Positions 27,462 to 37,383 of a stretch of DNA of 64,000 nt are shown in pieces; the first letter of the stretch is position 1; each line of letters opens with the position of its first letter. A program made the translations under genes and the position numbers. Below the pieces are notes generated by a model that searched no databases, had not been told where the DNA came from, and saw nothing but the letters and a program-made list of their open reading frames with translations. The DNA lies in assembly GCF_000759025.1 (NCBI RefSeq), contig NZ_JPOS01000039.1, positions 1 through 64,000 on the forward strand, in the 5' to 3' direction. The DNA is from Phaeodactylibacter xiamenensis. GTDB taxonomy: Bacteria; Bacteroidota; Bacteroidia; Chitinophagales; Saprospiraceae.

Positions 27462-28649
27462 TTACTGCTCGGCTTCGAGCGCGAAATGTTGTGTGATTGT
27501 CTTGGAGGCTCCACCGGGGTCCGCTTTAAGGACCTTCTTGAACGGCTTATAGCCAGGTACGGTGATGTTAAGCTCATAGGTATCTCCAGGATCAAGGCCA
27601 AGAGTGAACTGCCCGGTAGGATAGGGCCCGGTACGCTCCAGCGTTTTGTCGCCGTTGGGGAGTACCTTGTACAGGTCTATATAAGCCTGACGCAGCTCCG
27701 CATTGGTAACGGCATCAACGGCAGCGCCCTTCACAATAAGATAAGGTGAGGCCGTTGGTATGGCCTGCTTTGGCGGTGCCGGGTTGGCATCTGTAAGTTG
27801 TTCTTTGGTCTCGTTTTGAAGACGCTCTTTTGCAAAGGGCTTCGGTGCATCCACCATTTCGGAGGTCCCCTCTGCTCCCGGGCGCAAGCCAAACAAGTCT
27901 TTTGGTAAATTAAATTTATAAGCCAACCGGAAGCCTACCGAGGGGTGTACCCGTACATTTTTAAAGTTTTCGGAAAGGACCGGGCCATTTTGGGCATTGT
28001 CGCTTAACAGGCCTGTTGAATTAAACCGGATATCCGGGCGCCCTCTCACCATAGCTCCGGCCTCCAACGCAAAGCTCAGGTGCCTCACGCCAAGCGAACG
28101 GCCGAATCCGAGCCCAAAGTAAGGGTAAACGGCAGATCCCGTGGTGTAATTGACATTGATGGTGCCAATGCGATCAGGCGTCAGTTCGTAGTCATTGACT
28201 GCTACGCCTTCTGCAAATTCACCATTGACATTGATGTAATTATTGAGATTGACCATCACGCCGCCCATGAGGCGGAAAGAGCGTTTTTCCCCAATGGGCA
28301 ACTCTGCAATCAGCCCAAGGGTGCTGAGGTCAAGATCGGAGCTCAGAATCAGGCTCTGTCCGGAGAACCCGAGCGAAGAGGCATTAAAGCTAAGCCCTTC
28401 TACATTCATGCGCATGCGGTTGTAGGATATGCGGAAGTTGACGGGCTTTATGACCCTCAATGTGGCATCAACACCAAAAAAGGCATGGGTGCCCGAGCTT
28501 AAACCAATGGACATAGCGGGCTGAAAGGTGGAAGCAGGCGGTTCAGCTGCTTCGGCTTGCCCATAGGCGGCATCTATGGGCACTGAAGAAAAATAAATCG
28601 CAAAAACGAACGTGAGTATTCCGCTTGCGGCGTGTAGTTTAATCCTCAT
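27462..28649 (-). CDS. Outer-membrane beta-barrel protein with C-terminal carboxypeptidase-regulatory-like domain
   Basis: 395 residues. A signal peptide (about 1-30, ending AYGQA) is followed by alternating amphipathic strands typical of a small beta barrel (about 40-265), then a Pro/Ala linker and a C-terminal Ig-like beta domain (about 305-390, with VKGAAVDAVTNAELRQAYIDLY and GDTYELNITVPGYK), which resembles carboxypeptidase regulatory-like domains. First gene of a likely two-gene minus-strand operon with the lipoprotein. The specific function is not recognised. Confidence 0.7.
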   Translation of the reverse strand: MRIKLHAASGILTFVFAIYFSSVPIDAAYGQAEAAEPPASTFQPAMSIGLSSGTHAFFGVDATLRVIKPVNFRISYNRMRMNVEGLSFNASSLGFSGQSLILSSDLDLSTLGLIAELPIGEKRSFRLMGGVMVNLNNYINVNGEFAEGVAVNDYELTPDRIGTINVNYTTGSAVYPYFGLGFGRSLGVRHLSFALEAGAMVRGRPDIRFNSTGLLSDNAQNGPVLSENFKNVRVHPSVGFRLAYKFNLPKDLFGLRPGAEGTSEMVDAPKPFAKERLQNETKEQLTDANPAPPKQAIPTASPYLIVKGAAVDAVTNAELRQAYIDLYKVLPNGDKTLERTGPYPTGQFTLGLDPGDTYELNITVPGYKPFKKVLKADPGGASKTITQHFALEAEQ

Positions 28650-28751
28650 AGTAGTAAGGGTTTAGAAATCCGGAATTTGGGTTTTAATTATCAAAAACCT
28701 ACTGAAAAACGGTAGGTATCATCCCTTTTCTATTGCCCTTAGGGCTTCTCG

Positions 28752-28865
28752 AAAAATAAGTTTTACAATTGGGTTTTGCCTTGATGAGGGACAAAACCAA
28801 CCATCGGGCGGGTTTTGGGACTTATCAAGGCAAAAGCTACCAATGCCATTGTAAAACTTATTTTT
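28752..28865. repeat. Nested inverted repeat, MITE-like, 114 bp
   Basis: AAAAATAAGTTTTACAAT (28752-28769) pairs perfectly with 28848-28865. An inner pair, TTTTGCCTTGAT (28774-28785) and ATCAAGGCAAAA (28824-28835), nests inside. It lies about 100 nt upstream of the outer-membrane protein start. The rest of the gap between 28650 and 29174 shows no gene. Confidence 0.7.
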
Positions 28866-29083
28866 GCCCCGCTACTTAGTGTGTAGTTTGCAGTTGTGTT
28901 TGTTTTTGGGCAATGTGAATGTATACGGTAGGAATTTAAGGAGGTTGCAAATCGAGGTGATTTTTTGACCGGTATAAATTAGTGTTTTCCAAATATTTTA
29001 AGGTTGGCAGCTAAAGAGAAATATGGCTTAACGGTAAAATTTGCCAGGGTTTGGCTATTTGGTGTCCTGGGAGTTGTCAAATA

Positions 29084-29117
29084 AAAAAGCCCCCTTGCGG
29101 ACGATCCGCAAAGGGGC
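29084..29117 (-). terminator. Terminator for the T9SS surface protein gene
   Basis: GCCCCCTTGCGG and CCGCAAAGGGGCC form a strong stem. On the minus strand it is followed by T residues (AAAAAA before GCCCCC on +). It lies about 58 nt after the stop of the gene at 29175. Confidence 0.8.
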
Positions 29118-29174
29118 CAGATTATCTCAATGCGCAATCAGAAGGCCAATGCTTCTGATTCAATTGATTTTCAT

Positions 29175-32100
29175 TTATTGCTTGGTGAAGCGCAGCGTTT
29201 CCAGAATGCCGCTTTCGCCCTGTACTTCCAGGAAGTACATGCCGGCAGGCAGCGTTGCCACATCAAGCTGAGTTTGTACAGCGCCTGTACCTACCTGCTG
29301 CTGACGGAGCGCCTGCCCAAACTGATTGCGGACAACCACGATGGTGTTGTCCTCTAGTGCACGCTCGAAGCGCAGGTTCAGTGCATCACGGGTTGGGTTC
29401 GGGAACAAGGTCGTATTGCGTACCTCCTGAGCCGGTACTTCAAAGGTAACCGCATTACCGGTTTGTGCTTCTGCACCGCGCTTGAGGCTGATGCCGTTGA
29501 TCGCTTCCTGCACTTCCTCAGAAAGTGTAGGGATTGTATTGCCAAGCACCGTTACATTACTGAATACCGCACTTGCAGGTGTATTGTTGACAGAGAAGAC
29601 CACCATACCGACTTCCACGCAGGCATCCATTGGTACATAAGCGGCATTTACGAATGCGAAGCTGCCGCCACTAGTGCTGCTGTAGCCAATGATGTAGTCG
29701 CCCTGACGTACCAAACGCAGCCACTGTGGGAATGGGCGGTAGAAAGAGGTAAAGCTGCGGTTGGCATCCGTGTCGTACCGGGTAGACCAGTAGATGTTGC
29801 CGGTGATGTTGGTAAGCATGTTAACCATTTTGGCACCCGCTGCAGTGCTCTCACGGATAGCAATACCAGGGAATCCGCCCTGACGGCTCTCTACCTTTAC
29901 TGTGATGGATCCATTGCCGCAAAGTTCCTGAGAAATGAAACCGGTGTTATCTGAGTCATCTTCCAGCGGGAAGTTGCGGCCTCCACTGGTGATCGCAAAT
30001 TCACCATTATTGGCGTTGCACACCTCATAGCTAAATTCATTCTCGCCTTCGCCTACATCGCTGGCACCCCATGGTGCAGGCAGTTCACCTGATTCGTCTA
30101 CCACAGTGATATTAGCAGTACAGCTCTGCGGGCCTTCCGGGGTGTTGACCATGACGGTCACCATGACGGTTTGGCCAAGGTCATCACAGCTCAGCGTAGC
30201 TGGGCTGATCATGCCGAGTGTGATTTCGGGGCAATCAGATGGATTGTCCTGATTGTCGATATTGACCACGTCCGCTTCTGAAAGGTTGTAAGAACCAAAG
30301 TCGAGCAGTACATCATTGTCTACGCACTCGAAAGTAGGATCTTCGCAGCAGTCCACATCCGCATTAGCGCCGCCTTTGGTGTTTTGGCAGGTCTCGGTCC
30401 ATACGCCGTCAATGAGTTGCAGGGAGCCTTCTTCTGGTGTGCCGCTGCCTTCGGTAACGCCTACGTTGGTGCTGGCAAAGCCATCGACGGTCATATCGCC
30501 CTCGTAGCTCAACAGCTGGAAAATTGAACTATTGCACTCCAGTGCGATACCATCAGGGCTGCCGTTTTGCAGGGAGCTGAACTCGAAATAGTAGTAGGTT
30601 ATACCGCTGGCGGTACTGCCTTCGCTGAAGTTGTCAAGGGTTTCGCTATCGTAGGAGGTGTTGTTGCTGCCATTGTAGAGTACGACCTCGATACCGGATA
30701 GATCGCCTTCAAATTCGCTGGAAACGGCTACTTCCACGAATTCATTGACATCGCCCCCAGCGTTATCGTAGTGGAATTCGCTGATGAAGATGTCATCGGT
30801 AGTTGGGCAAGAGACGCACTCGGGTACACGGAAGTAGTAAGTTGGCGTCCTGCAGGTAGTATTCATCTGATCGAGCAGCTCGATTTTTGCTACTTCACCC
30901 GGCGTGTTGTCGGTGATACTCGCCTGAAAGGATCCAGAGATAGGACCATTTTCTGCACCTGAGAAGGTGCCATATCCGATACTCGTTTCAGGATTAATAT
31001 TTGAATAAGAGCCTGAGCCATTGGATACAACCGCAGATACATCAAAAAATGAGCTTTCAGCAAATTCGCCCGTTCCGCACGACAGGTTGGAGAAGGAAAC
31101 ATTGGTGAAGCCGCAGGTGCTCTCGGGAGCTGCTGGTGATGATGTGCACTCGGTCACGGTGAGGTCAGCTACGTTTTGTGGCTGGTTAGAGTTATGGTTA
31201 GTACAGCCGCTGGCAGTGGAAACATCCGAATAGACTTCCCAGTTGGCTTCATTCCAGCTGCCGTTATTTGGACCAGGGTTTGTCCGAATGGCTACGCCAT
31301 CTTCAAATTCGTGGCAGGTATTCGAACCATCTTCACCAATAACTCCGAAAAAGTCAATAACCGTTTCAGATCCATCAATAATCGCTATTTGATCATCCCC
31401 ATTACTGTCGGCAGGGCCATTGGCTCCTCCGTCAATAACAGGTGCAAATCCGTAAGCTGTCTCGAAGTCATCTGCATCTTTTGCAATGTAGGCACAGCTA
31501 CCCGCTGCAAGCGTTCCGATCGAGCTAAGGCTGATATCGACATTAGTGGAAGGACCACTATTTCCATTTGTCCAGCGGCGCAGCGCCCATCCGGTCAGGT
31601 CAACACCGCTAGTGCCGCCATTTTTTATTTTAACAAAACGGGCATTTGCATTATCATTAGGGTCAGCGATCATCTCAAGGTAGATTTCCGGCGTGCTAGG
31701 AGGCGGAGGAGGAACGACACCCGTACCAGCAGTAGGCGTATTGTCATTGCCCAGGTTAAAGTCACTGATGACCCAGTCGCTGGCCATATCTGTGTCTACG
31801 CCATCCGTTACCCGGCGTACGCCTGCCGGGAAGAAATTGCCATCCGGTCCGATTACCGGGGCATCGAAGAAAAACGTGTCACCGGCATCTCCATCGGTGA
31901 GCGCAACCACATCTCTCCAGAACTCCCCACCTGTAACGGAAGAACCGGAAAGGCTGCTTGTTACCACAAGGCCATAGGTGGTGCTGCTGTTTTCCAGGGA
32001 ATTGGTGATGATCTTGTTAGGGGTTACGCCATACTCCGTATTGACAAGTGCGTTACCAATGAGGTAAAACCCATTGGAGCCAATGATATCATCGGCTCCA

Positions 32101-32318
32101 AAGTCAAACCGGAAGTCAATCGCTCCATTATCCGATTGATCATCAGATTCTACCCCGATGATACTCAAGCCAAGTAGTGGTGTACCGGGTTCACCGTAAA
32201 TTTCCACATATTCCACATCAGTGCCTGCGGTGCTGATTAGTAATTCATTGAGCACTTGTGCCTGTAGTGTTGTTCCGAACATACATAGCGCAAAGAGCAT
32301 TAAGTAAATTTGTCTCAT
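29175..32318 (-). CDS. Secreted lamin-tail-domain protein with type IX secretion signal
   Basis: 1047 residues. Signal peptide at 1-20 (ending LQAQ). It contains lamin-tail-like beta domains: the first near 20-190 (LNELLISTAGTDVEYVEIYG), a second near 208-350 (LEMIADPNDNANARFVKIKN, GWALRRW), and a third near 505-640 (DIFISEFHYDNAGGDVNEFVEV). The last about 80 residues are a T9SS type A sorting domain (FPNPTRDALNLRFE, LPAGMYFLEV, ending RFTKQ). The protein is predicted to be exported by the PorSS and anchored or released at the surface. Ligand unknown. Confidence 0.85.
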   Translation of the reverse strand: MRQIYLMLFALCMFGTTLQAQVLNELLISTAGTDVEYVEIYGEPGTPLLGLSIIGVESDDQSDNGAIDFRFDFGADDIIGSNGFYLIGNALVNTEYGVTPNKIITNSLENSSTTYGLVVTSSLSGSSVTGGEFWRDVVALTDGDAGDTFFFDAPVIGPDGNFFPAGVRRVTDGVDTDMASDWVISDFNLGNDNTPTAGTGVVPPPPPSTPEIYLEMIADPNDNANARFVKIKNGGTSGVDLTGWALRRWTNGNSGPSTNVDISLSSIGTLAAGSCAYIAKDADDFETAYGFAPVIDGGANGPADSNGDDQIAIIDGSETVIDFFGVIGEDGSNTCHEFEDGVAIRTNPGPNNGSWNEANWEVYSDVSTASGCTNHNSNQPQNVADLTVTECTSSPAAPESTCGFTNVSFSNLSCGTGEFAESSFFDVSAVVSNGSGSYSNINPETSIGYGTFSGAENGPISGSFQASITDNTPGEVAKIELLDQMNTTCRTPTYYFRVPECVSCPTTDDIFISEFHYDNAGGDVNEFVEVAVSSEFEGDLSGIEVVLYNGSNNTSYDSETLDNFSEGSTASGITYYYFEFSSLQNGSPDGIALECNSSIFQLLSYEGDMTVDGFASTNVGVTEGSGTPEEGSLQLIDGVWTETCQNTKGGANADVDCCEDPTFECVDNDVLLDFGSYNLSEADVVNIDNQDNPSDCPEITLGMISPATLSCDDLGQTVMVTVMVNTPEGPQSCTANITVVDESGELPAPWGASDVGEGENEFSYEVCNANNGEFAITSGGRNFPLEDDSDNTGFISQELCGNGSITVKVESRQGGFPGIAIRESTAAGAKMVNMLTNITGNIYWSTRYDTDANRSFTSFYRPFPQWLRLVRQGDYIIGYSSTSGGSFAFVNAAYVPMDACVEVGMVVFSVNNTPASAVFSNVTVLGNTIPTLSEEVQEAINGISLKRGAEAQTGNAVTFEVPAQEVRNTTLFPNPTRDALNLRFERALEDNTIVVVRNQFGQALRQQQVGTGAVQTQLDVATLPAGMYFLEVQGESGILETLRFTKQ

Positions 32319-32617
32319 GCTGTAGTAATAGTTTTATAGATTCAGTAATTTTTTACCAATAAATCGATAGGTCTCCGGGTGGAAGACAGGGGGGCGCTTA
32401 TGATAAGTAGTAGCCTAAAACAGTCGTAAATAGAATTACGGTGCGGGGGGAGCGTACATATTTTTTCTAAAGATGCCACAAAATAATCAATTCTCAGCGA
32501 TTTGCCCAATTCACGCATGTTAACTATTTGTATATTTTGCTGTTTGCCAGGTCAAATGCCACTCCGGGGGTACAGAATGAGGATTTTTTTTAGCTTAGCC
32601 CTACCTAATAGCAATAC

Positions 32618-33334
32618 ATGAGTGATCAGATCAACAGACCGGACTCCAGGATTGGCAACCAACTCGAGTTGCTGTCCTTCCATATCCCTAAGTCGGCAGG
32701 AACCTCTTTCCGGAACATGCTGCGCGATGTGTATGGTGCCGAAGCCGTACTGCGCTTTGATACGCCCCTGCGCGGTAGGGGTAAATTCCGGGTAGAACAG
32801 CAGCCGTTCACCGGTCGCACCCTGCCCAACCGGGTGCGGGTGCTGCACGGGCATTTTTCCTGGCCAATGGTTAGCAATATTCTGGAGCTGTCACCGGATA
32901 TCCTCAAAATTACCTGGCTCCGCGATCCGGTGGACCGCGTGGTGTCCAATTATTTCTATTTGTCAGAGCGCCTGCGGGACATTATTGACGAAGAAGGGAG
33001 AGGGGTTGATATCCTGGCAAAAATGGAGCGCAGTCTCATAGAATATGCGCAAACCGAGATCAATCAAAACCGGATGTCCAAATTCCTGGAGGGGCTGCAC
33101 CTCAGGGACTTTCGCTTTGTGGGCATCCTCGAGCATATGGATGAGGATTTGCAACATATGGCGGACGCGATGGGCTGGACGATTCAGGAGGCTTATCAGC
33201 ACAATGCCACTGGCAAACGCAAGCGGGAAATCACCCCTGAGGAACGGGCCATCATTGAAGCCTGCAATGCCAAAGACCTGGAACTTTATCGTGAGGCTCT
33301 TGAGCTTCGAAAGCAGGGATACTGGAAATCATGA
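32618..33334 (+). CDS. Sulfotransferase family protein (first copy)
   Basis: 238 residues. The PAPS 5'-phosphosulfate loop is seen as FHIPKSAGTSFRNML (about 22-36), and the 3'-phosphate motif as TWLRDPVDRVVSNYFYLSE (about 95-113). These define Golgi/HNK-1-like (Sulfotransfer_2) enzymes that transfer sulfate from PAPS to a carbohydrate. The acceptor is unknown. Its stop overlaps the start of the next sulfotransferase (ATGA at 33331), so the pair arose by duplication and is co-translated. Confidence 0.85.
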   Translation: MSDQINRPDSRIGNQLELLSFHIPKSAGTSFRNMLRDVYGAEAVLRFDTPLRGRGKFRVEQQPFTGRTLPNRVRVLHGHFSWPMVSNILELSPDILKITWLRDPVDRVVSNYFYLSERLRDIIDEEGRGVDILAKMERSLIEYAQTEINQNRMSKFLEGLHLRDFRFVGILEHMDEDLQHMADAMGWTIQEAYQHNATGKRKREITPEERAIIEACNAKDLELYREALELRKQGYWKS

Positions 33335-33993
33335 TCGAGTTAATATCCATACATATTCCCAAAACGGGTGGTACCTCTTTTTACCGGGCATTGCAAACGG
33401 TTTACGGGGTGGAGCGGGTATCGGTCTCTTTCAGAAGGCGGGATTACTTTGAAGCGGTGGAGCAGGGAGGACTGCCCCGGGCGCTGCCTTCACAGCTGAA
33501 CGTACTGCATGGGCACCTGCGCTACGAAGAAGTCCGGGATCTGCACCTGCAGCATAATGCAAAAGTCATTACCTGGCTACGTGACCCGGTAGACCGCGTA
33601 GTTTCCAATTATTCTTTTTTCAAACATCGCCTGTTGCACCCGGAGCATAACCCAAAGGTGGCCGCGGCTAATGCCCACCGGGTTTCAGAAACCCTGCTGG
33701 AGTACGCCACGCTGGAGGAAAACCGCAACCGCATGTCTAAATTTATGCAGGGGCTGCATCCAAAAGACTATTTTTTCATTGGTTTGCTGGAATCCTTTGA
33801 AGCCGACTATGAACGGCTGGGGAAACGCCTGGGCTGGGCTCACATCCCACCACTGCCCCGCCTCAATGACAACCGCCGTTTCCGGAAAGCGCTACCTGAA
33901 GTCAACGAAGAGGCGCTCCGTCAGTTGCAGGCCCTCAATGCAGAAGATATGGCGCTGTACGATTGGGTGAAAACACACCGCTCAGCTTTTTAA
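33331..33993 (+). CDS. Sulfotransferase family protein (second copy)
   Basis: 220 residues. IHIPKTGGTSFYRAL at the start and TWLRDPVDRVVSNYSFFKHRL in the middle are the PAPS-binding motifs. It resembles the preceding protein along its length, including the N.NRMSKFM.GLH motif. It overlaps the convergent glycosyltransferase gene by 12 nt at its 3' end. The neighbouring glycosyltransferases suggest a sulfated surface glycan as product. Confidence 0.85.
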   Translation: MIELISIHIPKTGGTSFYRALQTVYGVERVSVSFRRRDYFEAVEQGGLPRALPSQLNVLHGHLRYEEVRDLHLQHNAKVITWLRDPVDRVVSNYSFFKHRLLHPEHNPKVAAANAHRVSETLLEYATLEENRNRMSKFMQGLHPKDYFFIGLLESFEADYERLGKRLGWAHIPPLPRLNDNRRFRKALPEVNEEALRQLQALNAEDMALYDWVKTHRSAF

Positions 33994-35073
33994 GTCTCGG
34001 TAAAGATTGATGTAGGACTGTACAGCATCCTGTAAGTGAAAAGGGCGGAACGGCCGTTTTTCCCAGTCTCCTGCGTACGCGCGCTGCAGTGCCCGGGCGA
34101 GTGCCGCTGTGCTCATCTCCTGCATGGGCACCCAATGCCCGCTTACCACTTCGCGCAACGCACCTCGGCCGGAGGAAAGGATAGGGACGCCCATAGCAGA
34201 GGCTTCTGCTGCGACAAAGCAAAACCCTTCGCTATAGGAGGGGATCACAACACAGGACGAATGTGCGATTTCCCGATAGAGGGTCGCCCGCGGCAGATCG
34301 TGGAGCAACTGTGTCTGCTGACGGATCCCGAGTTGGTCCAATTGTGCCTGTACCCAATTGTACATTGGTTGAGGATAGGTGGGTATAATGAGCTTGAACC
34401 TGGCTTCAGGGTATTGCCTGAGCAAGGTTTGCGCTGCCGGCAGCAGGAGTTCCAGCCCCTTTGACATGCCCAGGCGCCCAAAGTAGGTGAAGGTGAATTC
34501 CTTTGGCGGCTGATGAGGATAAGCCTCAAAAGCTGTATAGTCCAGCCCGTTGTAAATCCGTAGCGCTTTTTCGTCAGCAATGCCGCTCGCACGCAACGCC
34601 TGCCGGGTGTAGTCGGATACCCCGATGAAGCGACGAAAAGGCAGTTTTAGCAGGAGTTGCTCCCAGGAGTAAAAAAGGGTACGCTGCAGCACATTAGCAA
34701 AAGGCAGCTGCCACCAGAGCTTTCCCCAGACTTCGTGGAAGGTAATCAATACCGGTTTTTTGCTAAGGGCGGCACCGATCCAGGCTGGTAAGGCGGCATT
34801 GTAGGAAGTAGTGTGTACCACATCGTATTTTTTCGCCATACGCCGGATCACCGGCAGGCTTGCCACGCTGAACCAGTAACGGTTGCGGCAGTTGACCCGC
34901 ACCACTGATACGCCCTGAATGTCCTCCTGTCCGGGCAAATCGGGGCGGAACCGGGTGGTAACGACTGCAACTTTGTGACCTGCCTTTACCAACGCTGTTG
35001 TCAGCTCGTAAAACAGCTTCTCCGCTCCACCGATATAAGGATGGAAATGCTCAAGTACGAAAAGGATTTTCAC
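33982..35073 (-). CDS. Glycosyltransferase family 4
   Basis: 363 residues. N-terminal acceptor domain begins ILFVLEHFHPYIGGAEKLFYEL, and the donor domain has YFGRLGMSKGLELLLPA and PSYSEGFCFVAAEASAMGVPIL, the E-x7-E type signature of GT-B retaining enzymes. It transfers a sugar from a nucleotide donor at the cytoplasmic face. Its start overlaps the stop of the DUF2304 gene by 4 nt. Confidence 0.9.
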   Translation of the reverse strand: MKILFVLEHFHPYIGGAEKLFYELTTALVKAGHKVAVVTTRFRPDLPGQEDIQGVSVVRVNCRNRYWFSVASLPVIRRMAKKYDVVHTTSYNAALPAWIGAALSKKPVLITFHEVWGKLWWQLPFANVLQRTLFYSWEQLLLKLPFRRFIGVSDYTRQALRASGIADEKALRIYNGLDYTAFEAYPHQPPKEFTFTYFGRLGMSKGLELLLPAAQTLLRQYPEARFKLIIPTYPQPMYNWVQAQLDQLGIRQQTQLLHDLPRATLYREIAHSSCVVIPSYSEGFCFVAAEASAMGVPILSSGRGALREVVSGHWVPMQEMSTAALARALQRAYAGDWEKRPFRPFHLQDAVQSYINLYRDLKS

Positions 35074-35423
35074 GATTGGAGGTCTTCTTTTTCTGCTTGC
35101 TGAAGAGTGATTTTGCGAGCCAGCTCAGTGGTGGCCATCTGGTTTTTTTTCAGCATGAAGAAGAGTTTGTACTGGAAGAAAAAAATGAGTCCCAGGCAGA
35201 AAAAAATGATAGCGTTGATGTTGCTCTTAATCCCAAAAAAGTTGGCAATGGCCTTGGAGATTGCGTCGGGGAAGAGGGCAAAAATACCGACCGACATCCA
35301 AAAGGAGGCACCCAGAGCAGCCTCTTGCCAACTGGCTTTTGATTTCAGGAAACGCCGGAACAGGTTGAAAACAAACCCCAGGGAGGCTAGTGGAACGATA
35401 ATCTGATAGACTTCAAGCTTCAC
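35070..35423 (-). CDS. DUF2304-like small membrane protein
   Basis: 117 residues with three hydrophobic helices (about 8-22, 40-56 and 70-92) and a charged C-terminus. Such proteins are commonly encoded beside dolichol-phosphate-mannose-like GT2 enzymes, as here (next to 35425). They are thought to act as membrane partners in polyprenol-linked sugar transfer. The family name is from memory of the sequence pattern. Confidence 0.65.
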   Translation of the reverse strand: MKLEVYQIIVPLASLGFVFNLFRRFLKSKASWQEAALGASFWMSVGIFALFPDAISKAIANFFGIKSNINAIIFFCLGLIFFFQYKLFFMLKKNQMATTELARKITLQQAEKEDLQS

Positions 35424-35424
35424 G

Positions 35425-36126
35425 TCACTTCATTTTTGAAGGGTAAAATAGCAATTTCCAAAGCAAATCCACAGCGGTGGTAATGCCCATGACCAGGTCT
35501 TGCCCTTTGTTCAGCGAGTAGTCCGTGTAAGTGACCTGTATAGGAGCCTCGGCAATGGTCAGCCCCTTTTCTTCTGCCTGCACGATCATTTCGCTACAGT
35601 AGCCAAAGCCATCAAGCCGGAGCCGGAGATTGCGTATGGCTCGTGCACTGAGTAACCTGAAGCCCGTCTGAGTATCCGAATAGCTGCGCTGACAAAAGGT
35701 GTTCGTCAGGACATTGGAGATGCGGTTGTACAGGACACGGGTGGGCGGAATGCCAGGGGACGGGTCCAGGAAGCGGCTGCCCAGCACGATATCAGCTTCT
35801 GTTTGGGCCTGTACTTCCACCAGCCTGTGGATGTCTTCAGGGTGGTGCTGCCCATCGGCATCAATTTGTACCACACATTTCCAGCCCTGACGCCTCGCGT
35901 AAGATAAGCCGGTTTGTGCTGCTGCCCCTGCGCCACGGTTGATGGGGTGGGAGAGGACACGTGCCCCTGCCAGCCGGGCCTGAGAAGCAGTATCGTCTTT
36001 GCTGCCATCATCTATAACCAGTACATTGGGGAAGCCACTGCCAATCACCTTAGCTACGACCTGCTCAATCACAGGGCCTTCGTTATAGGCAGGAATAACA
36101 ATCCATATTTGTTCTGGTCGCATCAT
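35425..36126 (-). CDS. Glycosyltransferase family 2 (polyprenol-phosphate sugar synthase-like)
   Basis: About 233 residues from ATG 36126. An in-frame upstream extension to 36249 exists, but it is low-complexity and unlikely. GT-A motifs WIVIPAYNEGPVIEQVV, VIDDGSKDDT and VVQIDADGQHHPED (the DxD region) are present, with QTGFRLLSARAI later. It fits the DPM1-like group making polyprenyl-phosphate-sugar at the membrane. Adjacent DUF2304 supports this. Confidence 0.88.
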   Translation of the reverse strand: MMRPEQIWIVIPAYNEGPVIEQVVAKVIGSGFPNVLVIDDGSKDDTASQARLAGARVLSHPINRGAGAAAQTGLSYARRQGWKCVVQIDADGQHHPEDIHRLVEVQAQTEADIVLGSRFLDPSPGIPPTRVLYNRISNVLTNTFCQRSYSDTQTGFRLLSARAIRNLRLRLDGFGYCSEMIVQAEEKGLTIAEAPIQVTYTDYSLNKGQDLVMGITTAVDLLWKLLFYPSKMK

Positions 36127-36181
36127 TTTGGGGTTTCTGCTACAGCTTAGACCTCGGATTTGAAATAGATGTGCAATATAG

Positions 36182-37312
36182 TCATACGTGCCTGGAGTCG
36201 GGTTGTTTCGCAGCAAGTTTTTGGAGGGCTTCCTGGCAGGCTTTGGCATGTGCTGCCCAGTTGAATTGCGCTGCCCACTCCACGGATCGTTCTTTGAGAG
36301 CTGACCTTGCTGAATCGTCCAGCTGGTCTACCGCTTGCATCTGCCGGGCTATGGATGCGGGCTCCTGATGATCGATATAGTACGCAACCGAACCGCCTAC
36401 TTCAGGCAGGCTGGATACAGAGGAGCAAATCACCGGGCAACCGCACCGCATAGCCTCAAGAACAGGCAGCCCGAAACCTTCGTATTCGGAAGGATATATC
36501 AAAGCCTGGGCGTGGCTGTACAATTGCGGGAGGGCTTCATCGGGCACAAAGCCGGTCAGAAGAATATCTGCCCGGTACGGGTGCTGGCGCAGCGCTTCGA
36601 AGAACGGCTCTGATTTCCATCCCCGCTGCCCGGCTACAATGAGCTGACCGCTGCCGCCATTTTGCCGGTACTGCTGATAGGCCATTAGGAGATTGACGAG
36701 GTTTTTTCGAGGCTCAATAGTGCCGACCGTAAGCCAGTAAGGGGTGGTAATGCCCTGCTGATCCAACCAGGCCCGGGTCCTCAGGGGGGTAAGTGCCGGA
36801 TTGGCTCCGAGATGAGCTGCAATCACTTTGTTTTTTAGGAACGGGAAGTGTTCCAGGACATCTTTGCGCGTATGCCGGGAATTGGTGATGACCAGGCTTG
36901 CCCTTCTAAGTATGCCTTTGAGGAAGAGGCGTTGCAGCATCTGACTGTGCCAAATGTGGTACTGCGGGAAGAGCAAAGGTGTCAGGTCATGGATGACCGT
37001 CACCCGATGGACACGCCGCGGCAGATTGAAAGGGCCAAAGTGAGCAGGCTCCACTACGATATCCACCTGATGCCGCCGGAGTAAGTACGGTACAATAAAA
37101 AACATGCGGAAGGCGGCGAATACCAGCCCAAAGCGGTTGTTGGGCACTACGAGAGACTGCGTGCCCGGTATAGAGGGCATGGCTTTCTCACGCACCAGCA
37201 GGTACTCATTATCAGAGTCGAGCCGGGCTAATGCTGTGATAAGCTCGCGGGTATAGACATGTACACCGCCACGTTGATTGTCCAGAGGGTCCGCAAGTAT
37301 GGCTATTTTCAT
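36182..37312 (-). CDS. Glycosyltransferase family 4 (mannosyltransferase-like)
   Basis: About 376 residues from ATG 37312, chosen because the conserved start KIAILADPLDNQRGGVHVYTREL follows it. In-frame sequence further upstream lacks family character. The donor domain has TVGTIEPRKNLVNLLMAY and YPSEYEGFGLPVLEAMRCGCPVI, both classical for GT4. It is the first gene of a minus-strand glycan operon with GT2, DUF2304 and the second GT4, and is divergent from the PLP enzyme 71 nt away. Confidence 0.9.
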   Translation of the reverse strand: MKIAILADPLDNQRGGVHVYTRELITALARLDSDNEYLLVREKAMPSIPGTQSLVVPNNRFGLVFAAFRMFFIVPYLLRRHQVDIVVEPAHFGPFNLPRRVHRVTVIHDLTPLLFPQYHIWHSQMLQRLFLKGILRRASLVITNSRHTRKDVLEHFPFLKNKVIAAHLGANPALTPLRTRAWLDQQGITTPYWLTVGTIEPRKNLVNLLMAYQQYRQNGGSGQLIVAGQRGWKSEPFFEALRQHPYRADILLTGFVPDEALPQLYSHAQALIYPSEYEGFGLPVLEAMRCGCPVICSSVSSLPEVGGSVAYYIDHQEPASIARQMQAVDQLDDSARSALKERSVEWAAQFNWAAHAKACQEALQKLAAKQPDSRHV

Positions 37313-37383
37313 GATTTTGACCTGTGCTGAATGCAAAGGTACAATCTTTGGGCTAACCTTTGAACAATGGAGATGGCCCTGAC

